From Aestuariibacter sp. A3R04 (GTDB lineage: Bacteria; Pseudomonadota; Gammaproteobacteria; Enterobacterales; Alteromonadaceae), in assembly GCF_018860805.1 (NCBI RefSeq), contig NZ_JAHKQR010000011.1, positions 186,001 to 250,000 of the forward strand: 64,000 nucleotides of DNA. Reading direction: 5' to 3'. This document shows, piece by piece, positions 25,375 through 33,961 of this stretch. Positions within the stretch are counted from its first letter, which is position 1, and every line of letters begins with the position of its first letter. The translations under genes and the position numbers were made by a program. Under the pieces are notes generated by a model. The model searched no databases and was not told the DNA's origin. It saw nothing but the letters and a program-made list of their open reading frames with translations.

Positions 25375-26517
25375 ATGGCATATGATGGGCAAGGTTTCGC
25401 TGGTTTACTCCAGGGGTCTGAGCAGTTTTCTGAATTTCACTTTGGTGCCGGAACACCTTCATCTCACGCAACAGAAGATGTGCCAAGCTTGAAAAAACAA
25501 GCCAGTCGGCTGTCTCACTTACTCAAGGTGATGCCCGCGGGTGTTATTGTCATTGACGGTCATGGAATCGTGAGGCAAGCCAACGACCAGGCGCGGGATT
25601 TGCTCGGAGAACCGCTGGAAGGGCAAGTGTGGCGAACCATTATCAGTCGTTCGTTTAAACCACGGGCTGACGACGGCCATGAAGTGTCGTTAATAGACGG
25701 CCGTCGGGTTAAGTTGTCTATTACCCCGTTGGAAAACGAGCCAGGACAACTCATTGTTCTTACCGATCTGACCGAAACCCGCCAACTACAAGCCAGAGTC
25801 AGTCACATGCAGCGCTTATCAGCTCTTGGCAAAATGGTTGCTTCTTTGGCGCATCAAATCAGAACACCACTTTCTGCAGCTATGCTCTACGCTGCAAACA
25901 TGAAACGCAAGGGGTTGGGTGAAGCGGCAACCATGAACTTTGCTGATAAACTTTCGTTGCGCCTAAAAGAACTGGAAAGCCAGGTTAACGATATGCTGCT
26001 TTTTGCAAAATCTGGAGAAGAGCAGGTGGTCGCAGACATTTCTTTGGAACAATTGAAAGCGGCCATTGAACCTACGGCTACCTCCCTGGCTCAGCAGGCT
26101 GAATTGCAGCTCGTGTTTCGTGATTTTGACCAAAGCTCACTACTGAGAGGTAATATTACTGCTTTACAGGGCGCGCTACTCAATCTTATACATAATGCCG
26201 CTCAGGTGAGTATTAAAGGGGGGTGTGTCACTGTTTCTGCAAGTGAGCGCAACGGGATGCTCATTCTGTCAGTCACTGATGCTGGACCAGGTGTGCCAGA
26301 TTCATTGCGAGATAAAATATTTGAACCCTTTTTCACGACCAAGACCCACGGCACAGGTCTTGGTTTGGCGGTAGTGAAGTCGGTGGCCACTGCCCACAAG
26401 GGGCAATTAAGTGTTGTCAATTTGCCAGCAGGTGGTGCGTGTTTTTCTCTTACCTTGCCCTTAATTCAAAAAAGCACTCTGGTTCAGTCCGCTGACGTTA
26501 CAGGAGAAGTTTCATGA
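25375..26517 (+). CDS. flrB: Sensor histidine kinase FlrB/FleS
   Basis: A 380-residue cytoplasmic kinase without membrane segments. A PAS-like domain (about 45-135: VMPAGVIVIDGHGIVRQAND) precedes the HisKA region with H160 in SLAHQIRTPLSAAM and a HATPase domain with LIHNAAQVS (N box), DAGPGVPD (G1) and GTGLGLAVVKSV (G2). ATG 25375 is taken because GAGG at 25365-25368 fits; the frame opens upstream with TTG 25360. It phosphorylates FlrC, whose gene overlaps it by 4 bp. The signal is thought to be assembly of the MS-ring/switch in related bacteria. Confidence 0.92.
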   Translation: MAYDGQGFAGLLQGSEQFSEFHFGAGTPSSHATEDVPSLKKQASRLSHLLKVMPAGVIVIDGHGIVRQANDQARDLLGEPLEGQVWRTIISRSFKPRADDGHEVSLIDGRRVKLSITPLENEPGQLIVLTDLTETRQLQARVSHMQRLSALGKMVASLAHQIRTPLSAAMLYAANMKRKGLGEAATMNFADKLSLRLKELESQVNDMLLFAKSGEEQVVADISLEQLKAAIEPTATSLAQQAELQLVFRDFDQSSLLRGNITALQGALLNLIHNAAQVSIKGGCVTVSASERNGMLILSVTDAGPGVPDSLRDKIFEPFFTTKTHGTGLGLAVVKSVATAHKGQLSVVNLPAGGACFSLTLPLIQKSTLVQSADVTGEVS

Positions 26518-27854
26518 GTCAAACTACTATTCTCATTGTTGAAGATGACGCGGGTTTGCGTGAAGCCTTGCTCGATACATTGCTGTTGGCCGACTATCGT
26601 GTTGTTGAGGCAAGCAGTGCCGAAAGTGCCTTGCTTCAGCTTGGCGAGCATAAAATCGATTTGGTAGTGAGCGATATCCAAATGGGTGAGATGAATGGCC
26701 TTACACTGCTTAAAAATATTAAATCTCGTTACCCGCAGATGCCAGTACTGTTGATGACGGCCTATGCCACTATTGATGATGCGGTTCAGGCAATGCGCGA
26801 TGGTGCCACCGACTATTTGTCAAAGCCATTTGCGCCTGAAGTTTTGTTAAATCTGGTAAGCAGGTATGCACCAGCAAACAGAGTTGAGTCTCGCACACCT
26901 GTTGTGGCTGATCCATCCAGTATTCAGTTGTTGGCTCTGTCGAGGAAAGTGGCAGGCACTGATGCGACCGTGATGGTCTTAGGGCCAAGCGGCTCAGGAA
27001 AGGAAGTGCTCTCGCGTTATATTCACGACCAATCCGCCCGGGCCGGGGAAGCATTTGTTGCCATTAACTGTGCGGCGATACCAGAAAACATGCTGGAAGC
27101 TACCCTATTTGGCTACGAAAAAGGTGCGTTCACCGGTGCAATTCAGGCGTGCCCGGGTAAGTTTGAACAAGCGCAAAACGGCACTATTCTCCTTGATGAA
27201 ATTACCGAAATGGATTTAGCCCTACAGGCGAAATTACTTCGGGTTTTACAGGAAAAAGAAGTTGAGCGTTTAGGTGGTCGTAAAACCATTTCACTTAACG
27301 TCAGGGTGATTGCTACCAGTAACCGTGATTTGCGTCAGGCTGTAGAAGCCGGCGAATTCAGGGAAGATTTGTATTATCGCCTCAATGTATTTCCTATTGT
27401 ATGGTTACCACTGGCGCAGCGGCCGGGTGATATTGTGCCCTTGGCAGAACATCTGATTAGTCGGCATCACCCCCATAATCAGAAAATTATGCTGTCTGGT
27501 GCGGCGCGAAATAAGCTCAATCAGTATAACTGGCCGGGCAATGTACGAGAACTGGATAATGTCATTCAACGGGCGCTAATTTTGTGTGATGGCGATATGA
27601 TTGAATCGTCCGATCTTATGATTGATATGGCTGCTACGTTGGCTAGCCATCAAAGCTTGCAGCCGCAAGAACAGGAAGATGACAGCAAGTTGGGCTCTGA
27701 ATTGCGTCAACAAGAACATCAAATTATTTTGGACACACTTCAGTTGTGCAACGGCAAGCGAAAAGACGTTGCTGAAAAGCTGGGAATTAGCCCTCGTACT
27801 CTGCGTTACAAACTCGCCAGAATGCGCGAAGAAGGAATTGACGTTCCCGCGTAA
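26514..27854 (+). CDS. flrC: Sigma-54-dependent response regulator FlrC/FleR
   Basis: A 446-residue NtrC-class regulator. The receiver domain has the acidic pair E10-D11-D12, phospho-acceptor D54 (VVSDIQMGEMNG) and conserved Lys in YLSKPFAP. The AAA+ domain shows GPSGSGKEV (Walker A), GAFTGA, ILLDEITEMD and [13 protein letters not shown]; the C-terminus is a Fis HTH (VAEKLGISPRTLRYKL). Phosphorylated by FlrB, it activates the later class of sigma-54 flagellar genes. The start overlaps flrB (ATGA). An intrinsic terminator follows 49 bp downstream, making flrBC a discrete unit. Confidence 0.93.
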   Translation: MSQTTILIVEDDAGLREALLDTLLLADYRVVEASSAESALLQLGEHKIDLVVSDIQMGEMNGLTLLKNIKSRYPQMPVLLMTAYATIDDAVQAMRDGATDYLSKPFAPEVLLNLVSRYAPANRVESRTPVVADPSSIQLLALSRKVAGTDATVMVLGPSGSGKEVLSRYIHDQSARAGEAFVAINCAAIPENMLEATLFGYEKGAFTGAIQACPGKFEQAQNGTILLDEITEMDLALQAKLLRVLQEKEVERLGGRKTISLNVRVIATSNRDLRQAVEAGEFREDLYYRLNVFPIVWLPLAQRPGDIVPLAEHLISRHHPHNQKIMLSGAARNKLNQYNWPGNVRELDNVIQRALILCDGDMIESSDLMIDMAATLASHQSLQPQEQEDDSKLGSELRQQEHQIILDTLQLCNGKRKDVAEKLGISPRTLRYKLARMREEGIDVPA

Positions 27855-27903
27855 CCACCTTCTATCTTATTTCAGGCATAGCAACGCCATGCCTGAGCCT
27901 CTC

Positions 27904-27930
27904 GCCACGGTCTAGTACTGTGGCTTTTTT
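27904..27930 (+). terminator. Rho-independent terminator after flrC
   Basis: Stem GCCACGGT (27904-27911) with ACTGTGGC (27917-27924), one G-T wobble, 5-base loop, then six T (27925-27930). A second 7-bp stem CAGGCAT/ATGCCTG (27873-27895) precedes it. Confidence 0.9.
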
Positions 27931-28003
27931 CGACTGACCCTATCTCCGCTGTCATTTATTTGGCGAACATCTCAAGTGATTGATTAATAGATGATATTTA
28001 AAC

Positions 28004-28020
28004 TTGGTATCAGACTTGCT
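28004..28020 (+). promoter_or_regulatory. Sigma-54 promoter of the fliE operon
   Basis: TTGGTATCAGACTTGCT has GG (28006-28007) and GC (28018-28019) separated by 10 bases and the TTGC -12 core. It is 65 bp before fliE. An inverted repeat GTCAGA/TCTGAC (28043-28060) lies downstream of the expected start point and could be an enhancer-protein site. Confidence 0.8.
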
Positions 28021-28084
28021 TTTGTCTGTTTAAGAAGCAAGAGTCAGACAAGTTTCTGACAGTTATTTAATTTCAGGAGTGGTT

Positions 28085-28420
28085 ATGGACGTCAAGGCCA
28101 ATAGTTTGTATCAGGAAATGCAAGCCATGATAGGGCAAACTCGTCTGCAGGCTACCGAGTTACCTCAGCAATCATTGGATGGCGTCAACACGTCTGCCAA
28201 CGATTTTTCCGTCATGCTAAAAAATGCTATCGATGGCGTAAATAATATGCAGATGGAGTCAAAGTCCATGCAACAACGCTTCGAGATGGGAGACCCTTCA
28301 CTGAGTTTGGCGGAAGTGATGGTCACCAAAGAAAAGGCGAGTATTGCTTTTGAAGCGACTGTTCAGGTGAGAAATAAAGTACTTGAAGCCTACAAACAAA
28401 TCATGAACATGCCGGTTTAG
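28085..28420 (+). CDS. fliE: Flagellar hook-basal body complex protein FliE
   Basis: An 111-residue FliE, the adaptor between the MS-ring and the proximal rod. The C-terminal signature SLAEVMVTKEKASIAFEATVQVRNKVLEAYKQIMNM is complete in type and the length is normal. ATG 28085 is preceded by AGGAG at 28075-28079; an in-frame GTG at 28079 overlaps that site and is rejected. It is the first gene of fliEFGHIJ under a sigma-54 promoter. Confidence 0.93.
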   Translation: MDVKANSLYQEMQAMIGQTRLQATELPQQSLDGVNTSANDFSVMLKNAIDGVNNMQMESKSMQQRFEMGDPSLSLAEVMVTKEKASIAFEATVQVRNKVLEAYKQIMNMPV

Positions 28421-28434
28421 TGGAGTATTAGGTT

Positions 28435-30138
28435 ATGGCTGAAGCAACGGGTACCAATCTAACGGTGACTGACTCCAGTGACGAATTGACCACGAGTGAG
28501 GCTGAAAATAAATCCGGTTTTATGGATACACTTGGCAGTGCCGACATGATGCGTCAAATGGCGCTTGTTGTGGTGCTGGTTATCTGCGTGGCCATTGCGG
28601 TGTTTATTCTTATTTGGGCCCAGGAACCCGATTACCGGCCTTTGGCAAAAATGGAAACCGAGGAACTGATTGAAACCCTCGATTATCTCGACGCCAATCA
28701 AATTGACTACCAGTTGCAAGGCAACACAATTTACGTGCGCACCGATGAATTTCAATCTGTTAGATTGGGGATGACCCGGCAAGGCTTGGTACGTGCAGAT
28801 GACGCTGGTACCGATATCATTATGCAGGATATGGGGTTTGGTGTGTCGCAGCGGGTGGAAGTAGAGCGGTTGAAGCATGCGCGCGAACAACAAATTGCCG
28901 CCACCATTGAGGACATGGACAGTATTCAGAAAGCACGGGTTTTACTGGCGATGCCCAAGGAAAATGTCTTTGCACGCAGGGAGAAAAAAGCCAGCGCAAC
29001 CGTGGTATTAACGGCGAAACGAGGTAAAGTTATTGCCGGTGAAGAGGTGGACGCGGTTATCGATATCGTAGCTTCAGCTGTGCAAATGATGGAACCGTCC
29101 CGAGTGACTGTTACCGACAGCAACGGACGGCTATTAAACTCGGGCTCACAAGATTCTATGAGTGCCCGTGCCCGCAAGGAATATGAAGTAGAGCGCCAAC
29201 GCGAACAAAAGTACCTCGAGAAAATTGATGCGATTCTTATTCCTGTATTGGGTATTGGCAACTATACGGCCCAAGCTGACGTCACCATGGACTTTACTGC
29301 CATGGAGCAAACACAGCGTACTTATAATCCAGATTTACCTGCTGTTCGCAGCGAAATGTCCATAGAGTCGAGTAGCGTGGGCTCTATCGCGGGAGGAATT
29401 CCCGGAGCACTAAGTAATCAGCCTCCACTGGATTCTGCTATACCGGAAAATGCTGTGGCAGGCGACGGACAAAGCTTGCCAGTACCGGGGCGTAACAATC
29501 GCGAAACCCAGAAAAACTATGAACTTGACACCACCATTAGTCATACGAAGAAACAAACTGGGGTAGTAAGGCGCTTAAGTGTATCTGTGGCGGTAGACCA
29601 CGACCGGGTTGTTGCCGAGGATGGTAGCGTAACGACGACGCCAAAAAGTCAGGAGCAGTTACTCAACATTCGCAGGTTGTTGCAGGGAGGTATTGGGTTT
29701 GACGTGGCCAGGGGAGATTCACTGGAAGTGGTGAGTGTGCCATTTACCCGAATGGACGAAGAAGGCCTTGAAGAGGTGCCTTTCTGGGAACGTCCTGAAA
29801 TGTTGCCTATACTGAAGCTTGTGGTGGGTGGTCTAATTATCATCGTGCTTATCCTGTTTGTGATCAGACCGATGCTGCGCCGATTAATAAACCCTGAAGA
29901 TACCAAAGACGCAGAGAACTTTGATGCTGATGAAGGACTGGATTTGGGCGACGATACAATTAGCATGTTGTCGCAGGAGTTTGACGAGGGGCAGGTTGGC
30001 TTTGCCGCTGATGGCTCGTTGATGTTACCCGACCTCCACAAAGACGAAGATGTTCTTAAAGCCGTGCGTGCGCTGGTGGCCAACGAGCCGGAGTTGTCAG
30101 CACAGGTTGTTAAGGGCTGGTTGATGCAAGACGATTAA
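28435..30138 (+). CDS. fliF: Flagellar MS-ring protein FliF
   Basis: A 567-residue inner-membrane ring protein. The first membrane helix is at about residues 43-63 (MALVVVLVICVAIAVFILIW) and the second near 460-480 (LVVGGLIIIVLILFVI). Between them lie the periplasmic ring-building motifs (YRPL, GVSQRVEVERLKHAREQQIAATIEDM, KENVFARREKKASATVVL). The C-terminal tail, which binds FliG, is acidic and ends ALVANEPELSAQVVKGWLMQDD, typical of FliF. Length and order are standard. Starts 14 bp after fliE. Confidence 0.95.
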   Translation: MAEATGTNLTVTDSSDELTTSEAENKSGFMDTLGSADMMRQMALVVVLVICVAIAVFILIWAQEPDYRPLAKMETEELIETLDYLDANQIDYQLQGNTIYVRTDEFQSVRLGMTRQGLVRADDAGTDIIMQDMGFGVSQRVEVERLKHAREQQIAATIEDMDSIQKARVLLAMPKENVFARREKKASATVVLTAKRGKVIAGEEVDAVIDIVASAVQMMEPSRVTVTDSNGRLLNSGSQDSMSARARKEYEVERQREQKYLEKIDAILIPVLGIGNYTAQADVTMDFTAMEQTQRTYNPDLPAVRSEMSIESSSVGSIAGGIPGALSNQPPLDSAIPENAVAGDGQSLPVPGRNNRETQKNYELDTTISHTKKQTGVVRRLSVSVAVDHDRVVAEDGSVTTTPKSQEQLLNIRRLLQGGIGFDVARGDSLEVVSVPFTRMDEEGLEEVPFWERPEMLPILKLVVGGLIIIVLILFVIRPMLRRLINPEDTKDAENFDADEGLDLGDDTISMLSQEFDEGQVGFAADGSLMLPDLHKDEDVLKAVRALVANEPELSAQVVKGWLMQDD

Positions 30139-30149
30139 GGGTCAGCATA

Positions 30150-31190
30150 ATGCCTGAAGAATTAGCCAATAGCGGCGAACAAAGCTACGACATCAGTAAG
30201 CTTGAAGGTATTGAGAAAGCAGCTATTCTGTTGCTGAGTTTGTCCGAAGAGGACGCCGCGCAGATTTTAAAGCATCTTGAACCTAAGCAGGTCCAGAAGC
30301 TCGGTGCAGAAATGGCAAAAGTCGACGATATGACTCAGCCGAAGATCACCTCGGTGCACAAGCATTTTATCGATGAAATTCAAAATTACAGTACCATTGG
30401 ATTCCAGAGCCAGGACTTTGTCAAACGCGCGCTCACTGCAGCACTTGGTGAAGACAAAGCGGCAAATCTGATTGACCAAATTTTAATGGGCAGTGGCGCA
30501 AAAGGGCTCGACTCCCTTAAATGGATGGATTCAAAACAGGTCGCCAGTATTATTCGCAACGAGCACCCGCAAATTCAAACCATCGTGCTTTCCTATCTGG
30601 AACCCGAGCAAAGCGCTGAAATTCTGGCGCAGTTCCCGGAAAAAGTACGGTTGGATTTGCTCATGCGTATAGCTAATCTGGAGGAGGTTCAACCTGCGGC
30701 ACTGCAAGAGCTGAATGAAATCATGGAAAAACAATTCGCAGGTCAGGCCGGTACACAAGCGGCCAAAATGGGCGGCTTGAAATCTGCTGCTGACATTATG
30801 AACTACCTGGATACGTCTATTGAAGGGCAATTGATGGATGCCATACGCGAGCAGGATGAAGAAATGAGTCAGCAAATTCAGGATCTAATGTTTGTCTTCG
30901 ACAACCTGATTGATGTGGATGATCGTGGTATTCAAGCTATTTTGAGGGAAGTTCAGCAGGATTCACTGCTTAAAGCGATTAAAGGGGCAGATGAAGAGCT
31001 CAAAGATAAAATCGCGAAAAACATGTCCAAACGGGCTGCTGAAATGCTTATGGACGATTTGGAAGCCATGGGGCCGGTTCGCTTATCTGAAGTGGAAACG
31101 GCGCAAAAAGAAATTTTGTCTGTTGCCCGTCGACTGGCTGATTCCGGTGAAATTATGCTGGGCGGTGGTGGCGGTGAAGAGTTCCTGTAA
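30150..31190 (+). CDS. fliG: Flagellar motor switch protein FliG
   Basis: A 346-residue rotor protein that links FliF to the C-ring and contacts the stator. Visible are the N-terminal domain (LEGIEKAAILLLSLSEEDAAQILKHL), the middle domain with EHPQIQTIVLSYL, the hydrophobic-patch/ARM region LMRIANLEEVQPAAL, and the C-terminal torque helix region with LLKAIKGADEELKDKIAKNMSKRA, MLMDDLEAMGPVRLSEVE. It ends with a Gly-rich tail GGGGGEEFL. Starts 12 bp after fliF. Confidence 0.95.
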   Translation: MPEELANSGEQSYDISKLEGIEKAAILLLSLSEEDAAQILKHLEPKQVQKLGAEMAKVDDMTQPKITSVHKHFIDEIQNYSTIGFQSQDFVKRALTAALGEDKAANLIDQILMGSGAKGLDSLKWMDSKQVASIIRNEHPQIQTIVLSYLEPEQSAEILAQFPEKVRLDLLMRIANLEEVQPAALQELNEIMEKQFAGQAGTQAAKMGGLKSAADIMNYLDTSIEGQLMDAIREQDEEMSQQIQDLMFVFDNLIDVDDRGIQAILREVQQDSLLKAIKGADEELKDKIAKNMSKRAAEMLMDDLEAMGPVRLSEVETAQKEILSVARRLADSGEIMLGGGGGEEFL

Positions 31191-31214
31191 CCGGCCTTGT
31201 TTCGCGGAGTTTTC

Positions 31215-31997
31215 ATGAGTGATAAGCCCCATTCGGACGATGAATTCCTGGAAGCGAAATCCTGGGATCTCCCTTTTCTTTCTGTTGAAAAAAGCGCAGA
31301 AGAGCAGGGAAAAACCAATGCGTTAAATCGTCGCAGTGATTGGAAATACGAACCACCAGAGCCTGAGGAAGAGGAAATTCAACCTCCAACTATGGAGGAA
31401 ATTGAAGCAATCCGCCAAGCGGCCCATGACGAAGGATTTAACGAAGGAAAACAAGCTGGGTTTGAACAAGGTCAGGCTGCCGGCTTTGAAGAAGGTAAGC
31501 AAGCCGGCTACGCAGAAGGCTTGCAACTTGGAAAAGATGAAGGGCTGCAGCAAGGAGAAGCGCACATAAACGAACTCGCCAGTGCGTGGTCGGCTCTCGC
31601 CGATAATCTTGCTGCACCTCTGGCACAAGTAAACGATGATACCCGCAGGCAGTTAGTCAAGCTTGCTGTCGCCTTGTCCCGAGCGGTGGTTCGCACCGAG
31701 GTTACCACAAACGAAAGCTGTATTCTGCAGGCCTTGTCCGAAGGTCTTAAAGCTCTGCCAGCCAGTGAAACAAATTATCAAATCGCGATGCATCCAGATG
31801 ACATTGAACTGGTAAAAAGCCATTACGGCGAAGATTCGGTGTCAGAAAAAGGGTGGCAACTCATAGAAACGCCCGCAATGGCAAGGGGCGGATGCGATAT
31901 TACCACCGCACAAAATGCCGTGGACGTATCCATAGAACGTCGTTGTCGGGATGTGTTGGATAAATTCCTACTGGAACAGGGTCTGGCCAATGAGTAG
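31215..31997 (+). CDS. fliH: Flagellar export apparatus protein FliH
   Basis: A 260-residue regulator of the FliI ATPase. ATG 31215 is chosen with GGAG at 31206-31209; the frame runs back to TTG 31197. Residues ~65-110 hold a run of GxxxG-type repeats ([28 protein letters not shown]), characteristic of FliH dimerising helices. The C-terminal half ([13 protein letters not shown]...[22 protein letters not shown]) is the FliI-binding domain. An acidic proline-rich segment ([13 protein letters not shown]) precedes the repeats. Its end overlaps fliI by 8 bp. Confidence 0.93.
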   Translation: MSDKPHSDDEFLEAKSWDLPFLSVEKSAEEQGKTNALNRRSDWKYEPPEPEEEEIQPPTMEEIEAIRQAAHDEGFNEGKQAGFEQGQAAGFEEGKQAGYAEGLQLGKDEGLQQGEAHINELASAWSALADNLAAPLAQVNDDTRRQLVKLAVALSRAVVRTEVTTNESCILQALSEGLKALPASETNYQIAMHPDDIELVKSHYGEDSVSEKGWQLIETPAMARGGCDITTAQNAVDVSIERRCRDVLDKFLLEQGLANE

Positions 31998-33324
31998 TCC
32001 GTGGGGAAATTACTTTGAAAACCTCACTGGTGATATCCCTCAGCCCCCCGTCGTTGCGGCGGGAAAATTGGTGCGGGGAATTGGTTTGACCCTAGAGGCA
32101 GTGGGTTGTCAATTACCGGTGGGCAGCCAGTGTATGGTGCAAACTGTCGAAGGTGAAATTGAAGCTGAAGTCGTGGGGTTTGCCGAGAATATTACTTATC
32201 TCATGCCTACCGAGGCAGTGCGGGGGATTGTTCCCGGCTCCAGAGTTCTGCCGTTAAACCGGGAAAGTGGGTTGGCTGTCGGGCTGGGGTTACTCGGCCG
32301 GGTTGTAGATGGCAATGGTCAACCTTTAGACGGTCTTGGGCCGGTGAAGGCCGATACGCGAGTACCCGTTGCACGTCCTCCTATGAACCCCCTTAGCCGC
32401 AGGCAGATTTCACAACCGATGGATGTCGGGGTGCGAGCTATCAATGCCCTCAATACGGTTGGTGTAGGACAAAGAATGGGCTTGTTCGCAGGGTCAGGTG
32501 TGGGTAAGTCTGTGTTGCTGGGAATGATGACCCGAGGTTGCGAAGCCGACGTGGTCGTGGTCGGTTTGGTGGGAGAGCGGGGGCGCGAGGTAAAAGAATT
32601 TATTCACGACATTCTCACCGAAGAAGAGCGCAAGCGGGCAGTGGTCGTTGCTGCTCCTGCGGACACTTCGCCGCTAATGCGTCTAAAAGGGTGTGAAACG
32701 GCGGTTTGTATCGCGGAGTATTTTCGCGATCAGGGTATGAACGTATTGTTACTCATCGACTCTTTAACGCGCTATGCTATGGCCCAGCGCGAAATTGCGT
32801 TGGCCGTTGGCGAGCCTCCTGCTACAAAGGGTTACCCACCTTCTGTGTTTGCGCGTTTGCCTGCATTGGTGGAACGGGCTGGCAATGGAAGTGACACGCA
32901 AGGTTCTATAACTGCATTTTACACAGTACTCACAGAAGGGGACGATTTACAGGATCCTATTGCCGATGCGGCAAGAGCTATCTTAGACGGCCACGTTGTG
33001 CTATCGCGAAGCCTGGCTGATAGTGGACATTACCCGGCCATCGATATTGAAGCATCGATAAGTCGTGTTATGCCTATGGTTACCAGTGATGAACACATGC
33101 AGCAGGCAAGACGTATTCGCCAGGTTTATTCCACTTATAAGCAAAACAAAGATCTCATCTCCATCGGTGCTTATGCTAAAGGTTCTGATCCGAGAATCGA
33201 CCTTGCCATTCGTGCAGAACCTGCAATTAACGCATTTTTGCAACAGGGGATGAAACAAGTGCTCACGTATGACGATTGCCTGCAAGGCATGACAGCGCTT
33301 GCCGGTGGGTTAGGGAAAGGCTGA
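31990..33324 (+). CDS. fliI: Flagellum-specific ATP synthase FliI
   Basis: A 444-residue export ATPase of the F1-beta/T3SS family. Walker A is [15 protein letters not shown], with [15 protein letters not shown], Walker [21 protein letters not shown] and the [14 protein letters not shown] and RVMPM regions. Start 31990 is inside the fliH end and gives the usual N-terminus; the frame opens further upstream at 31951 within fliH, which is rejected. It forms a hexamer with FliH and FliJ at the base of the export gate. Confidence 0.95.
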   Translation: MSSPWGNYFENLTGDIPQPPVVAAGKLVRGIGLTLEAVGCQLPVGSQCMVQTVEGEIEAEVVGFAENITYLMPTEAVRGIVPGSRVLPLNRESGLAVGLGLLGRVVDGNGQPLDGLGPVKADTRVPVARPPMNPLSRRQISQPMDVGVRAINALNTVGVGQRMGLFAGSGVGKSVLLGMMTRGCEADVVVVGLVGERGREVKEFIHDILTEEERKRAVVVAAPADTSPLMRLKGCETAVCIAEYFRDQGMNVLLLIDSLTRYAMAQREIALAVGEPPATKGYPPSVFARLPALVERAGNGSDTQGSITAFYTVLTEGDDLQDPIADAARAILDGHVVLSRSLADSGHYPAIDIEASISRVMPMVTSDEHMQQARRIRQVYSTYKQNKDLISIGAYAKGSDPRIDLAIRAEPAINAFLQQGMKQVLTYDDCLQGMTALAGGLGKG

Positions 33325-33770
33325 TGGCATCGAAACAGTTAATACTTGTGGCCCGCTTCGAAAAAGAAAAGGAACAAAAAGCGGCGCAACTCTATCAGAT
33401 GGCACAACAACAAGTTGCTCAGCAACGACAAAAGTTGTCCAGTCTACAGCAGTATCGGCTTGACTATTTGCGTCAAATTCAGCTAAACGCGAAAGGTGGC
33501 GTAGGCGCCAAAGCTTACCATCAGCATCTCACATTCGTCGGACAATTGGAAAAAGCCTGTCAACAGCAGCTAAATGTTATCTCAAAAGCCACATTGGCAG
33601 CCGACCAAAGAAAGCGGGCTTGGCTGGAGCAGCAAAAACGCAGAAAGGCGGTTGATTTATTGCTGGAGAAAAAAGCTCAGGACGCGACTGCAAAAGCTAA
33701 CCGGGCTGAACAGGCGATGATGGACGAGTTTGCCATGCAACGTCACTTTCGGGCCCACCACGCTAAATAA
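33324..33770 (+). CDS. fliJ: Flagellar export chaperone FliJ
   Basis: A 148-residue coiled-coil protein, rich in Gln, Lys and Ala (EKEKEQKAAQLYQMAQQQVAQQRQKL), the stalk of the FliI ring. ATG 33324 overlaps the fliI stop TGA by one base; frames opening earlier lie inside fliI. Sequence conservation of FliJ is low, so position and coiled-coil composition carry the call. Last gene of the fliE operon; about 190 bp separate it from fliK. Confidence 0.88.
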   Translation: MASKQLILVARFEKEKEQKAAQLYQMAQQQVAQQRQKLSSLQQYRLDYLRQIQLNAKGGVGAKAYHQHLTFVGQLEKACQQQLNVISKATLAADQRKRAWLEQQKRRKAVDLLLEKKAQDATAKANRAEQAMMDEFAMQRHFRAHHAK

Positions 33771-33856
33771 CGTCTCAGTTGCAGGACAAGCAACACGGGT
33801 CATATTTTTCTGTATATTGCAAAAACTTATGCGAAATTCCGGTCAACCTCTCACAG

Positions 33857-33873
33857 TTGGAACAGCTCTTGCT
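33857..33873 (+). promoter_or_regulatory. Candidate sigma-54 promoter of the fliK operon
   Basis: TTGGAACAGCTCTTGCT has GG (33859-33860) and GC (33871-33872) with exactly 10 bases between and the TTGC core. It lies 89 bp before the fliK start in the only real gap of the export block. In Vibrio, fliK starts a separate sigma-54 transcript, which agrees. Confidence 0.7.
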
Positions 33874-33961
33874 CAAGTATTAGTGTCCAAAATTCCAACC
33901 CCGTCGAATCGCTGCTTTTTTGACACTAAAGCCGGCAAACAGGGGGAAGAGGTGCAAGTTA

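Noticed and set aside
29649-30083. 144-codon antisense open frame within fliF
   Set aside because: Serine-rich, low-complexity translation and no ribosome site; it is the complement of a strongly conserved gene. Other antisense frames in this window (for example 28459-28893, 49301-49735, 50179-50727) were rejected for the same reason.
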